Positions 34,240 through 42,741 of a stretch of DNA of 64,000 nucleotides are shown one piece after another; positions within the stretch are counted from its first letter, which is position 1, and each line of letters begins with the position of its first letter. The notes beneath the pieces are model-generated. The model was not told the DNA's origin and did no database searches. It worked only from the letters and a program-made list of their open reading frames with translations. The DNA lies in contig OMYJ01000008.1 in the NCBI GenBank assembly GCA_900315245.1, forward strand, positions 1-64,000, written 5' to 3'. Source of the DNA: an uncultured Bacteroidales bacterium. Its GTDB lineage: Bacteria; Bacteroidota; Bacteroidia; Bacteroidales; WCHB1-69. The position numbers and the translations under genes are program-made.

Positions 34240-34858
34240 GAAAAAATACCTGATTGTCGGGTTGGGCAATGCCGAACAACAATACGCCGGCACTCGACAC
34301 AACTATGGTTTTGAGGTGGCCAACGCTGTGGCAAAAACCTTCAAAGCGGAGTTCAAGAGTGACCGTTTGGCGTACGTAGCCCGAGCCTCGTTCAAAGGCC
34401 GCGAAATGGTGATTATCATGCCCACCACCTACATGAATCTCAGCGGCAAGGCAGTAAAATACTGGCTTGCGGAAGAAAACGTAGCCGTTGACCACTGCCT
34501 GGTCATCTATGACGACATCGACCTGCCGTTGGGAATCTTCAAACTTAAACCGAAAGGCGGCGGTGGCACCCATAATGGCATCGGTGACATTATCGAAACC
34601 CTGGAGCGCACAGACATCCCGCGTATGCGCTGCGGAATCGGCAAAAACTACGCCCAAGGCTATCAGGTTGATTATGTGCTAGGGCGATTCTCCTCTGAGG
34701 AGCTCAAACTCGTGGAGCCATGCATAGAACGCGCCGTGAGCGCCGTAAAATCCTTCGTAACTGTCGGGATGCAACTCACCATGAACCAATTCAACACAAA
34801 AGAGACCGAACGGGCGAAAGCGATGGAAGAAGAAGAAGCGAAGAAGGACGATGAATAA
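34229..34858 (+). CDS. pth: Peptidyl-tRNA hydrolase
   Basis: A 209-residue enzyme that releases peptides from prematurely dissociated peptidyl-tRNA. YLIVGLGNAEQQYAGTRHNY has the catalytic His; PTTYMNLSGKAV, VIYDDIDLPLG and KGGGGTHNGIGDI follow. The C-terminus has a charged tail (RAKAMEEEEAKKDDE) beyond the normal fold. Essential gene; coupled to rsmD by overlap. Confidence 0.95.
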   Translation: MENEKKYLIVGLGNAEQQYAGTRHNYGFEVANAVAKTFKAEFKSDRLAYVARASFKGREMVIIMPTTYMNLSGKAVKYWLAEENVAVDHCLVIYDDIDLPLGIFKLKPKGGGGTHNGIGDIIETLERTDIPRMRCGIGKNYAQGYQVDYVLGRFSSEELKLVEPCIERAVSAVKSFVTVGMQLTMNQFNTKETERAKAMEEEEAKKDDE

Positions 34859-34877
34859 ACGATGAAATGAGGACACG

Positions 34878-35462
34878 ATGAAAAAGTGGATAATAATAAC
34901 GATTTTAGCGATGACAGCAACGCTTGTCAGTGCGCAAAAAGAGAATTGGTACCAGCTTGGTTTTAAAGTCAGCACGCAATTCCCGGTAGTTCATGACTAT
35001 TCCGATGTGGATTATCTGACCGGCACAAGAACGGTGCATTTCGGCGGTTATTTCCGAGCGGGAAAATACGTCTTCGGTGAAATTGGATTTGGTTACCAGT
35101 ACTTTAAAAACAGGTTCAGAGTAACACTCCCTAACGACAGTATTACGGACGATCTTGTGGAAAACCGTTACCTGGTTATCCCAGTCAAAGTGGTCGGCGA
35201 TGTGAGAATCACTAAAAAAATCTCTTTCATGCCACAAGTAGGCATCTCCTACCAACCTTTGCTCAAAGTAACGGAAAACACACTGGGATACAGCAAAGAA
35301 AACATTGAAAAAAACTGGATACTGTTAACGGCTGGATTTGATATGAAATTCGGATTCATCACTATTGGTGTTGATTATCGATACTCATTCCAACATTTCT
35401 TCCGAAATAAGGACGGCAAAAAGCCGCAATATATCGGAATTTCCGCCGGTGTGATTTTTTGA
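34878..35462 (+). CDS. Small outer-membrane beta-barrel protein
   Basis: A 194-residue protein with signal peptide MKKWIIITILAMTATLVSAQ. Alternating strands (FGGYFRAGKYVFGEIGFGYQ, then YFKNRFRV; MPQVGISYQPLLK; GFITIGVDYRYSFQHFF) and a C-terminal strand IGISAGVIF fit an 8-stranded barrel of the PorT/OmpX-like size class. Function is unknown. It follows pth by 19 bp. Confidence 0.75.
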   Translation: MKKWIIITILAMTATLVSAQKENWYQLGFKVSTQFPVVHDYSDVDYLTGTRTVHFGGYFRAGKYVFGEIGFGYQYFKNRFRVTLPNDSITDDLVENRYLVIPVKVVGDVRITKKISFMPQVGISYQPLLKVTENTLGYSKENIEKNWILLTAGFDMKFGFITIGVDYRYSFQHFFRNKDGKKPQYIGISAGVIF

Positions 35463-35554
35463 CATAGACAATTGACTTAAACTTAGACTATTACGGAGAT
35501 GCCGGAATATCAACCGCAAAACAAAAATAAATCTCGGAATATCAAAAAAAAGTG

Positions 35555-35562
35555 TATTTTTG
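35555..35562 (+). promoter_or_regulatory. -7 promoter element for tRNA-Val
   Basis: TATTTTTG lies 16 bp before the tRNA 5' end. Confidence 0.65.
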
Positions 35563-35578
35563 CACCGTCTTTCCGACA

Positions 35579-35653
35579 GGGAGCTTAGCTCAGTTGGTTT
35601 AGAGCACCTGCCTTACAAGCAGGGGGTCACTAGTTCGAATCTAGTAGTTCCCA
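35579..35653 (+). tRNA. tRNA-Val (anticodon TAC)
   Basis: A 75-nt cloverleaf: acceptor arms 35579-35585/35646-35652 (one G-T pair), D-stem GCTC/GAGC, anticodon stem CCTGC/GCAGG with loop CTTACAA (anticodon 35614-35616), T-stem ACTAG/CTAGT with TTCGAAT loop, discriminator A. CCA is not encoded. It has its own promoter and terminator. Confidence 0.97.
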
Positions 35654-35664
35654 CACTAAAAATC

Positions 35665-35699
35665 AAGCACTTACAAAGAAGTTTGTGAGTGCTTTTTTT
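35665..35699 (+). terminator. Rho-independent terminator after tRNA-Val
   Basis: AAGCACT/AGTGCTT stem extended by ACAAA/TTTGT, GAAG loop, then a run of seven T residues. Confidence 0.88.
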
Positions 35700-36007
35700 G
35701 TGGGTACTAACAAAGGTACTAACATTTTTCACGGCTATTGTATGAAATGAGGAATTTATTGTATGAAATGACCTGAAGCACTCCTTCGTCGCTTGTGCGA
35801 GATTATTGGGATTTCTTGCCGACGGCACGAAAAACACCGAATTGCGCCTTGCATTTATGTAAACCGATTCACAATTCACACCCCGAAAAAATTTTTCAAA
35901 AAATTTGCGGGAATTAAAAAAAATGTATCTTTGCAGCGGAGTCAGAGGTCATTTCTGGCTGTCGATTCTGCGGATTCGACGATTCAGGTGGCAGGGCGAA
36001 AGCTCTG
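35700..36007. other. Gene-free stretch downstream of tRNA-Val with short direct repeats and an orphan promoter
   Basis: GGTACTAACA occurs at both 35703 and 35714, and TTGTATGAAATGA occurs at both 35738 and 35759 (21-bp spacing). A 7-codon-scale search shows no credible CDS. Position just after a tRNA is where integrative elements leave att-like scars, but no integrase gene is present. From 35926 a promoter element and two hairpins follow. Confidence 0.5.
35926..35933 (+). promoter_or_regulatory. Orphan -7 element on the plus strand
   Basis: TATCTTTG is a perfect match but no plus-strand CDS follows before the convergent gene ending at 36008. Confidence 0.5.
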
Positions 36008-36020
36008 CTATTCTGCTTTA
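35941..36020 (+). ncRNA. Possible small structured RNA
   Basis: About 8 bp after the orphan -7 element the sequence can form GTCGA/TCGAC (35961-35980) and a 7-bp GCAGGGC/GCTCTGC stem with a GAAA tetraloop (35991-36008). No T-run follows and no RNA family is recognised, so this is a weak call. Confidence 0.25.
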
Positions 36021-36520
36021 AAGACTATTCGTAAATCCTCCCCGTCTTTCACCCACATCTCTTTTATGTTTTGACCTTCATTTATTCTAACTAGGAGATT
36101 TCGCTTCATATAACCATCTGACAACCCACATTTTTCAATGATAATCCGGTCAGATTGCGATAATCCTCTTCGCAACATATTGCTGAAATTTGATTTCGGA
36201 TTGGGTTTTGTAAACCCTTCATGCTCGTACCAAACACCATCCACGATCAAATCCGGACACTTACCGTAATAGGGGGTTCCGCGCAACGTGCCGAATATCG
36301 TGTCGTAAATCGGGTTTTTGTAAGGCACCTTGAGCATCGGCGGCATCACCACCTGCTTGCCCTGTTGGGCGAAATGTTTCGCGCAGCTCAAAATGCGGTG
36401 GAAGTCCTCCGTGGTGCGATCTATGGCGTTATACACCACCACTTCTCCGCCGTTCGGGAAACTCGCCACCACATCTGTCGTGAGGTCAACCTGATGTCTT
36501 TCAGTATTATTCGTCTTCAA
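36008..36520 (-). CDS. Stand-alone CdiA C-terminal tRNase-like protein
   Basis: A 170-residue protein. The segment YGKCPDLIVDGVWYEHEGF, then MLRRGLSQSDRIIIEKCG, then MKRNLLVRINEGQNIKEMWV fits the CdiA_C / tRNase toxin-type domain that usually sits at the end of CdiA or phage-encoded proteins. No N-terminal delivery region or signal peptide is present, so it acts inside the cell or is a cargo relic. No immunity gene is evident. An in-frame -7 element (36544) suggests it is expressed. Family assignment is from pattern memory. Confidence 0.6.
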   Translation of the reverse strand: MKTNNTERHQVDLTTDVVASFPNGGEVVVYNAIDRTTEDFHRILSCAKHFAQQGKQVVMPPMLKVPYKNPIYDTIFGTLRGTPYYGKCPDLIVDGVWYEHEGFTKPNPKSNFSNMLRRGLSQSDRIIIEKCGLSDGYMKRNLLVRINEGQNIKEMWVKDGEDLRIVFKAE

Positions 36521-36543
36521 GGGTTATCATTTTTATAGACCCG

Positions 36544-36551
36544 CAAAAATA
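36544..36551 (-). promoter_or_regulatory. -7 promoter element for the CdiA_C-like gene
   Basis: CAAAAATA lies 24 bp before the start codon at 36520. Confidence 0.6.
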
Positions 36552-36647
36552 TAAAAATTTTATAACATATTGATAATCAGATTATTATTAACAAATAATT
36601 GTAAAAATTGATATATCATTCTGGTAGTCAAAACACAGAAGTACACA

Positions 36648-36684
36648 AAAAAAAGAGCCGTCACCTCCCGGCGACGACCCTGAA
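36648..36684 (-). terminator. Probable terminator of lepB
   Basis: CGTCACC/GGCGACG arms around a TCCC loop (one mismatch) are followed on the minus strand by eight T residues. Confidence 0.65.
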
Positions 36685-36706
36685 CCACTAACTACTAACT
36701 AACTAC
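36684..36706. repeat. Short tandem repeat, 7-bp unit (CTAACTA)
   Basis: Degenerate cactaac/tactaac/taactac units run into the lepB stop codon. Confidence 0.72.
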
Positions 36707-38340
36707 ATCCGAATCTTCTTGAACATTCTCTTCCATCTCACTTTCCCTTTGTCACTCCAAGTCTTGAACTTGTCAAGCGAGAGCCAGACGATAGAGGCTT
36801 TGCCTACAATATGGTCCTCCGGCACGAAACCCCAAAAACGGGAGTCGGCGGAATTGTGGCGGTTGTCGCCCATCATGAAATAATAGTCCATCGCAAATGT
36901 GTAAGAGGTGGCAACCTGGCCGTCAATGAGGACCTTCCCGTCTTTCACCTGCAAGTCATGACCTTCGTAATTGTGGATGATTTTATCATACAAGGCTATA
37001 TTTTCGGGCGAAATCTGTACAGTAACACCCTTTTGCGGAATCGTCAACGGACCGAAGAAATCCTTGTTCCACTTGTAGTTGCTGTCATGAGGGAAAATAT
37101 CGGGACTATAGACACCTTCTTCCTCCTCTAAAATCTGCACATCGAAACCTTTCTTCTTGATGCTGTTCCGCTGCTCTTCGTTCAACATAACCAAATAATG
37201 GTTAACATCCACCTGTTGCATATCCTCTTCATTGATATTCAGATTTTTGCGCTCTTTTTTGGAAAGCTGAAGACCTGTCGGATGGGAAATCAGACAGGCA
37301 AATTGGATACGATCTGGGTTTACGACCTTTTCTCCATTTATATATACCTGTCTGTCGATAACTTGCAATTTGTCACCAGGTGTGCCGATGCAGCGTTTCA
37401 CATAGTTCTCGCGCTTATCGACAGGGCGGGCAATCACCTTGTATTCGTTCCAGACCGCTTCCCTACCCTTCCCGGGCACATACGCACCAGGGTATTTCAT
37501 ACGCAACTGTTGGATATATTCGGGTGAGTACCTGCGGAACACGTTGTTTTTCTCCGCTAAGCTCGCATTCGGGTTAAGCATCGCCTCGTATTCACGGACG
37601 ATAGCATAGTAACTTTCCGCCTGCCTTTCTACCACAACCGTGTCACCATCGGGATAGTTGAAAACCACCACATCGTTGCGTTTTATCGGTTTCAACGCCT
37701 TGGAACGCATATAGGGCAACTTGATAATCTCCGAATAGGATTTCACCTCTGTTTTAGGCAGTTTGTTGTGTATAAACGGGATTGCCAACGGTGTTTGCGG
37801 CACACGGACACCGTATGCGACTTTGCTTACGGAAAGGAAATCACCGACCATCAGGGAGCTTTCCATGGAGGAAGTCGGAATGGTATAGAGCTCGAACCAG
37901 CACGAACGAATGATGTAAGCGGCGGCCACAGCGAAAATCAATGCATCGCCCCACGAACGCGCAGAGGTCTTCTTCGGACGCTCCAGATTCTCCGGCGTGA
38001 CATACTGCTCTTTCGGTGAAAAGCCCAGATACGGCAGATAAAACGGGAAGAACAGCGTGCCAAGAATCAACGGCAAATAGCTGTATTTGTTGAACTGCCG
38101 GATGGTCTCCCAGATCATGTAGAAGAACATGAAAATGCCGAGGTACGGAATCAGGAAAAGCAGCATCCACCACCATTTCCGCCCGATGACCACTTTGATC
38201 CACAACCAGATGTTGTAGAACGGAATCAGCGACAGCCACGGCTTCAGACCTGCTTTTTTGAAAATGCCCCACATCCCGACCTGCCAACAGAGGAAGGAGA
38301 TGATGAGGATGATTATTAATGCGGTTTTTGATATGAACAT
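36703..38340 (-). CDS. lepB: Signal peptidase I with N-terminal multi-TM extension
   Basis: A 545-residue S26A peptidase that removes signal peptides at the inner membrane. The catalytic Ser is Ser157 in [11 protein letters not shown] and the Lys is Lys314 in [33 protein letters not shown] ends the fold. Residues 1-105 form three or four extra membrane segments ([40 protein letters not shown]). A large insert lies between Ser and Lys. Bacteroidetes signal peptidases are often this long. It lies downstream of the par-DUF5683-dapB cluster as usual in the phylum. Confidence 0.93.
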   Translation of the reverse strand: MFISKTALIIILIISFLCWQVGMWGIFKKAGLKPWLSLIPFYNIWLWIKVVIGRKWWWMLLFLIPYLGIFMFFYMIWETIRQFNKYSYLPLILGTLFFPFYLPYLGFSPKEQYVTPENLERPKKTSARSWGDALIFAVAAAYIIRSCWFELYTIPTSSMESSLMVGDFLSVSKVAYGVRVPQTPLAIPFIHNKLPKTEVKSYSEIIKLPYMRSKALKPIKRNDVVVFNYPDGDTVVVERQAESYYAIVREYEAMLNPNASLAEKNNVFRRYSPEYIQQLRMKYPGAYVPGKGREAVWNEYKVIARPVDKRENYVKRCIGTPGDKLQVIDRQVYINGEKVVNPDRIQFACLISHPTGLQLSKKERKNLNINEEDMQQVDVNHYLVMLNEEQRNSIKKKGFDVQILEEEEGVYSPDIFPHDSNYKWNKDFFGPLTIPQKGVTVQISPENIALYDKIIHNYEGHDLQVKDGKVLIDGQVATSYTFAMDYYFMMGDNRHNSADSRFWGFVPEDHIVGKASIVWLSLDKFKTWSDKGKVRWKRMFKKIRM

Positions 38341-38348
38341 CTTTTTGA

Positions 38349-38488
38349 ATGGTTATTGGTTATGGGTTATTGGTTATTGAGACAGGGGATTCGTTATATA
38401 GTGAATAGTGATCAGTGATCAGTGATTAGAAATACAGAAAGTACCTATCCCCCCTCATTATCAATTATCAATTATCAATTATCAATTA
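38349..38488. repeat. Three consecutive 7-bp repeat tracts (GGTTATT; AGTGATC; CAATTAT)
   Basis: 38351-38379 repeats ggttatt, 38401-38428 repeats agtgatc, and 38457-38488 holds four perfect caattat units. All three lie between dapB and lepB. Confidence 0.9.
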
Positions 38489-39197
38489 AACATTTCTCAA
38501 ACGGATACACGCCAGAGGGTTGCAACACCAGCCATTCGGCGGCGTGGACGGCTCCACGGGCGAAGCCTTCGCGGCCGTGGGCGGTATGGGTGATTTCTAT
38601 GGTATCCTCGGGAGATTCCCACACGATCTTGTGCGTGCCGGGGACTTCGCCCTCGCGGATGGCTGTTATTGGCACCACATTAGTATGGTCGCAAGGAGTC
38701 AACCGCCAGTCCTGCAGCGAATCGACCTCGCTGACAATATCTTTCGCAAGATGGATGGCGGTGCCACTCGGCGCATCTTTCTTGTGGATATGGTGAGTTT
38801 CCTCCACCGCCACGTCATATCGGTCTTGAGTGTTCATCAGCTTGGCCAGCAGCTTGTTCACTTTGAAGAAAATATTGACTCCAATGCTGAAGTTGGCTCC
38901 ATAAACCAAACGTCCGTCGTGTCCGGCACAGGCCTGGCGCACCTCTTCAAGGCGATCTAACCAGCCCGTGGTGCCCACCACAATCGGGACATGTGCCTCG
39001 AATGCGCGGAGCATGTTCGGCACCGCGACACCCGGCTCGGAGAAGTCTATGGCCACCTCCGCACGACGGAATTCGCGGTCAAGACGCTGCCAGTCCGCCT
39101 CGTTGTCGATGACAGCCACAACTTCGTGCCGCCGTTCCAACAGCACCTTCTCCACGATATGGCCCATTTTCCCGTATCCTAATATGGCAACTTTCAT
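38475..39197 (-). CDS. dapB: 4-hydroxy-tetrahydrodipicolinate reductase
   Basis: A 240-residue enzyme of the diaminopimelate/lysine pathway. VAILGYGKMGHIVEKV binds NAD(P)H; VGTTGWLDRLEEV, EETHHIHKKDAPSGTA and the C-terminal RGAVHAAEWLV are typical. It is short, as for Bacteroidetes dapB. It lies between the TlpA-like gene and lepB. Confidence 0.93.
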   Translation of the reverse strand: MKVAILGYGKMGHIVEKVLLERRHEVVAVIDNEADWQRLDREFRRAEVAIDFSEPGVAVPNMLRAFEAHVPIVVGTTGWLDRLEEVRQACAGHDGRLVYGANFSIGVNIFFKVNKLLAKLMNTQDRYDVAVEETHHIHKKDAPSGTAIHLAKDIVSEVDSLQDWRLTPCDHTNVVPITAIREGEVPGTHKIVWESPEDTIEITHTAHGREGFARGAVHAAEWLVLQPSGVYPFEKCLIDN

Positions 39198-39220
39198 TTT
39201 CTTTTGACTATTTCTATTTC

Positions 39221-39240
39221 GGACGCGATAAATCGCGTCC
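39221..39240. repeat. Perfect palindrome GGACGCGAT-AA-ATCGCGTCC
   Basis: A 9-bp perfect stem lies upstream of the dapB start. It resembles the TAGGGACG-type stem at 5301. No T-run follows on either strand. Confidence 0.7.
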
Positions 39241-39253
39241 CTACAATGATATT

Positions 39254-40357
39254 TTATTTACCTAACGCCGTCTTAACGGCCTTCTCTATTTCTTCCCCTC
39301 TCAAATCTCTTGCGATAATTTTTCCGTCTTTGCCAATGAGCAGGATCTGCGGAATGCCGTCCACACCGTATTTGTCGGTGGCGTTGCGTGTGGCATCGGT
39401 CAGCTGCGTCCAGGTCATACCCAAATCCTTGATGGCCTTTGCCTGCGCGTCGGGCTTGTCCCACACATTGAGACTGACCACCACAAACTCCTTGCTGCCG
39501 TATTTCTCGTGGATTTTCTTGATATTGGGAATCTCACGACGACACGGTCCGCACCAGGATGCCCAGAAGTCAATAAGCGCGACTTTGCCGTTGATCACCT
39601 TGCTCAACTTGATCGGTTTTTTTGTTTTATAATCTGTCAAATCCAAATCAATATACGGTTTCCCGGCAGCCGTGTGGCTAATCTTTTCCATTGCCACCAG
39701 CTTCGTCTTGAGAGGCTGATATGAAGTCACAACTGGAGCCGCCCCTTCCAACAACTTCATCACCGACTCGTAATCCTCCATCTCATATTCCAGATAATTC
39801 TCCAAGACAAGTGCGCCCATGGCATTCAACTTGTTAGCGGCATAAGTGTCTTTCATCATAAAAAAGAGCTGCGTGGTGCGGTCAAGATTCTCCTGTGCCA
39901 TTTTCTGCCGTTCTTCGCTTGACATAGAAATCATCTTTTCCATCTTCGAATAATAGGCGTTGATAACCCCTACCTCTTGGTTGCACCTGTTGGAAAAATC
40001 ATAAAACCGGTCATTAAGCGGCGTTCCAGACAATGAATCGGTCACCAAGTCGGCGTAAATGTTGCCCTGCTCACCGACAATGCGCAGATAATAGTAACTG
40101 CGGGGATTGTTGTTCTGGGGATCCGTCTTTAACATGCCCACGAACGGCTCCGACACTTCGATATCCAACGCATAGACGCTATCCACTATTTTCGCGGATG
40201 CCAGCGTTTTACCAGTGTTCATATTCAACAAGGAGATATTCTTGCCTTGCAGATCGGGCACGGCAACTCGTCCCGTGATATGACAATTCTGCGCCGAAAG
40301 CCCAAATGGGAACATAAACAGAATAATTATGACTGAAATGAAGTTTAATTTTGTCAT
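39254..40357 (-). CDS. TlpA-family thiol-disulfide oxidoreductase with DUF4369-like N-terminus
   Basis: A 367-residue protein with signal peptide MTKLNFISVIIILFMFPFG. An N-terminal DUF4369-type domain (HITGRVAVPDLQGKNISLLN) is followed by a helical linker and a C-terminal thioredoxin domain with the CxxC motif FWASWCGPCRREIPNIKKI, and VDGIPQILLIGKDGKII with the cis-Pro. Periplasmic disulfide reduction or redox sensing is expected. It sits between DUF5683 and dapB, where many Bacteroidetes lack it. A start 7 codons upstream (40378) is possible. Confidence 0.88.
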   Translation of the reverse strand: MTKLNFISVIIILFMFPFGLSAQNCHITGRVAVPDLQGKNISLLNMNTGKTLASAKIVDSVYALDIEVSEPFVGMLKTDPQNNNPRSYYYLRIVGEQGNIYADLVTDSLSGTPLNDRFYDFSNRCNQEVGVINAYYSKMEKMISMSSEERQKMAQENLDRTTQLFFMMKDTYAANKLNAMGALVLENYLEYEMEDYESVMKLLEGAAPVVTSYQPLKTKLVAMEKISHTAAGKPYIDLDLTDYKTKKPIKLSKVINGKVALIDFWASWCGPCRREIPNIKKIHEKYGSKEFVVVSLNVWDKPDAQAKAIKDLGMTWTQLTDATRNATDKYGVDGIPQILLIGKDGKIIARDLRGEEIEKAVKTALGK

Positions 40358-40364
40358 TATTATA

Positions 40365-40421
40365 GTTTTAAAGTTCAAAGTTTAAGTTTTAAGTTTAAGT
40401 TTAAGTTTTAAGTTTAAGTAA
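40365..40421. repeat. Short tandem repeat, 6-7-bp unit (AAGTTTA/AAGTTTT)
   Basis: Seven or eight degenerate aagttta/aagtttt units fill most of the gap between DUF5683 and the TlpA-like gene. Confidence 0.9.
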
Positions 40422-41000
40422 TTATTTGAAGCTCAAAGCCACTGAGATGCCGTACGACGGTGAGGTGCCGCCCGGGGTCGGGAGCAGCATCGGGCTCCAA
40501 TACAGCGACAGGTCATCGGAGACATCAAAGTAGTAGAGATGCGCATCCACCATAGCATCAATGAAGTTAAGTGTGTAGATCAGTGCAGTGGCCGCAAGGC
40601 TTATTTCCATGTTGCGGAGCGCTTTCTGGTGCATGGAGAGGATGTTCTCGTCATCAGAATTGGCGAGTCCGGGTATCAGCAAGTCCGTGTGCCCGTCACG
40701 ACGATTGATGAATTCCCGCTTGTACAAGAGCATCTCAGAGGTGTATTTGTACAAAAAGTAACCGGAAACTTCAAAAAGACCATAGATAATGGGCACTTTC
40801 CAGTATTTCCGGTTATATATCTGACCGCCACCCGGAATGATTGAATACAGCATCGCGGCTGTCGGACTATGTTTGGCGACTCTTAGCGAGTCACGCGTTT
40901 TCACATGGGAAACTTTAGGGGAAGAGATATCCTGTGAATAAGCAAACAGACTCATGCAGAGCAAAATGACACCTACAAAAATCTGTTTTTTCAATCTCAT
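40422..41000 (-). CDS. DUF5683 domain protein
   Basis: A 192-residue membrane protein with signal/anchor MRLKKQIFVGVILLCMSLFA and the DUF5683 core: SIIPGGGQIYNRKYWKVPII, then YGLFEVSGYFLYKYT, and NFIDAMVDAHLYYFD. Function is unknown; the gene follows parB in most Bacteroidetes. The ATG at 41000 is chosen because an in-frame start at 41018 lies inside the -7 element at 41016. Confidence 0.87.
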   Translation of the reverse strand: MRLKKQIFVGVILLCMSLFAYSQDISSPKVSHVKTRDSLRVAKHSPTAAMLYSIIPGGGQIYNRKYWKVPIIYGLFEVSGYFLYKYTSEMLLYKREFINRRDGHTDLLIPGLANSDDENILSMHQKALRNMEISLAATALIYTLNFIDAMVDAHLYYFDVSDDLSLYWSPMLLPTPGGTSPSYGISVALSFK

Positions 41001-41015
41001 AAAGTAATAATTATA

Positions 41016-41023
41016 CAAAAGTA
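41016..41023 (-). promoter_or_regulatory. -7 promoter element for DUF5683
   Basis: CAAAAGTA matches the consensus and lies 16 bp before the start at 41000, so DUF5683 can be transcribed apart from parAB. Confidence 0.6.
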
Positions 41024-41042
41024 TAACGTTGTTGGTATGAGT

Positions 41043-41918
41043 TTATTGCAAAACATTCAATATATGCTTCAACTCCTCATCAGAGGTGAAAGGAATCTGA
41101 ATGACGCCTTTTCCAGAGATGTCTTTCTTAATGTTCACCTTCGTATTCAATTTCTTTCCCAAAGCCGTTTGCGCGTTGCGGACCTCGTCGGAAAGGGTTA
41201 TTTTCACTTTCGACTTTTTGTTACGGGAGCCCTCCAACGCAGCCTTCACCATCGATTCGGTTTGGCGAACAGAGAGCTGGTCTTTAATAATATGCTGCAC
41301 AAGCTTGGCCTGCAGAGCCTCATCCTCCACGGGCACCAAAGCGCGGGCATGCCCCATGGCGATCTGGTTGTCACGCACAGCAACCTGCACGGGAGTTGAC
41401 AGCTTGAGGAGACGCAAGTAATTGGATATGGAGGCGTTGGTCTTGCCCACTTTCGCGCCCAGCTCCTCTTGAGTGAAGTGACACTCATCCATAAGCATCT
41501 GGTAGCTCAGGGCGATCTCGATGGCGTTCAAATCTGACCGTTGGATATTTTCCACAAGGGCCATTTGGATAGAGAGCGCATCGTCAACCGTGCGCACAAA
41601 AGCAGGGATTTCTGTCAAACCGGCAAGTTGTGCGGCACGGAAACGGCGTTCTCCGGAAATGAGCTGGTATTTACCGTTGCCTACCGGGCGCACCGTCACC
41701 GGCTGGATCAGCCCGTAGGTCTTGATGGACTGGGCAAGTTCAGCCAACGACTCTTCGTCGAAACGAGTACGTGGCTGGTAAGGGTTGGCCTCTATCGATT
41801 CTATGCGGATGCTGGTGTTGCCACTCACCACCTGCGTGTTCTGACTATGGACAGGGATTTCCATATCGCCGAGCATCGCTCCCAATCCACGTCCTAATGG
41901 TCTGTCGTTCTTTGGCAT
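41043..41918 (-). CDS. parB: Chromosome-partitioning protein ParB
   Basis: A 291-residue CTPase/DNA-binding protein that loads at parS and organises the origin region. GRGLGAMLGDME near the N-terminus, then ANPYQPRTRFDEESLAELAQ, the GERRFRAAQLA box, and the HTH region EELGAKVGKTNASISNYLRL are present. A C-terminal dimerisation domain ends it. It lies 49 bp after parA. No clear parS was found in this window. Confidence 0.94.
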   Translation of the reverse strand: MPKNDRPLGRGLGAMLGDMEIPVHSQNTQVVSGNTSIRIESIEANPYQPRTRFDEESLAELAQSIKTYGLIQPVTVRPVGNGKYQLISGERRFRAAQLAGLTEIPAFVRTVDDALSIQMALVENIQRSDLNAIEIALSYQMLMDECHFTQEELGAKVGKTNASISNYLRLLKLSTPVQVAVRDNQIAMGHARALVPVEDEALQAKLVQHIIKDQLSVRQTESMVKAALEGSRNKKSKVKITLSDEVRNAQTALGKKLNTKVNIKKDISGKGVIQIPFTSDEELKHILNVLQ

Positions 41919-41938
41919 AATATTTTGATTCCGATTTA

Positions 41939-41973
41939 ATTATGCATTATGCATTATGAATTATGAATTAAAC
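41939..41973. repeat. Short tandem repeat, 7-bp unit (ATGCATT/ATGAATT)
   Basis: Four units lie between parA and parB and reach the parA stop codon. Confidence 0.85.
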
Positions 41974-42741
41974 AGTATATCCGTTTTTCAGCAGAAATTC
42001 CTTGGCAAGGTTCATATAGTTGACGTGGCCAACGGATTTGATGTCATAGACGGCAATCGGGACGCCATAGCTGGGGGCCTCGCTCAAGCGCACGGTGCGG
42101 TTGATGACCGTGTCGAACACGATGTCGCGGCAATGGAAACGTACATCCTCATAGACAGCATTGGATGATTTGAAACGATTCGTGTACATTGTCATCAATA
42201 TTCCCTCGATGGAAAGGTTGGAATTCATGTTCGACTGCACAATACGGATGGTGTTAAGCAGTTTGCCGAGACCTTCCAAGGCGAAATACTCGCATTGCAC
42301 GGGGATAATGACCGAGTCGGCGGCCACAAGGGCGTTAAGAGTGACCAAGCCGAGCGAAGGGGCGCAGTCTATGAAAATGAAGTCGTAGTCGTTTTTGATG
42401 TCCGTGAGTGCATCTTTCATGCGATATTCGCGGCGGTCGAAAGAAATCATCTCAATTTCGGCGCCCACAAGATGGATTGTGGCGGGCATCAAATAGAGGT
42501 TGGGGGTTTTGGTCTCCACCACGGCCTCGGAAGCCATTTTGCCGTTCACAATACAGTCATAAATGCTGATGGTGTTGTCATCCGGATAGACACCAACGCC
42601 ACTTGACGCGTTGCCTTGCGGGTCCGCGTCTATCAACAAAACCCTGAAATCCAGCAGTGCCAGGGACGCTGCCAGATTCACGGCGGTGGTTGTCTTCCCC
42701 ACTCCACCCTTCTGATTTACAATGGCTACTATTTTCCCCAT
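41968..42741 (-). CDS. parA: Chromosome-partitioning ATPase ParA (Soj)
   Basis: A 257-residue deviant-Walker ATPase. KIVAIVNQKGGVGKTTTAVN has the ParA-type P-loop with signature Lys; RVLLIDADPQGNASSGVGV and FIFIDCAPSLGLVTLNAL follow. It segregates chromosomes with ParB. Its start overlaps the stop of DUF3276 (TAATG). Confidence 0.95.
   Translation of the reverse strand: MGKIVAIVNQKGGVGKTTTAVNLAASLALLDFRVLLIDADPQGNASSGVGVYPDDNTISIYDCIVNGKMASEAVVETKTPNLYLMPATIHLVGAEIEMISFDRREYRMKDALTDIKNDYDFIFIDCAPSLGLVTLNALVAADSVIIPVQCEYFALEGLGKLLNTIRIVQSNMNSNLSIEGILMTMYTNRFKSSNAVYEDVRFHCRDIVFDTVINRTVRLSEAPSYGVPIAVYDIKSVGHVNYMNLAKEFLLKNGYTV

Noticed and set aside
35613..35879. An ORF overlapping tRNA-Val on the minus strand ending in GTTRFELVTPCL
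   Set aside because: This ending is the translation of the antisense tRNA sequence and is a known annotation artefact.
40905..40925. A parS-like palindrome (GTTTTCACATGGGAAAC) near parAB
   Set aside because: Too many mismatches to the TGTTTCACGTGAAACA consensus, and inside the DUF5683 coding sequence.
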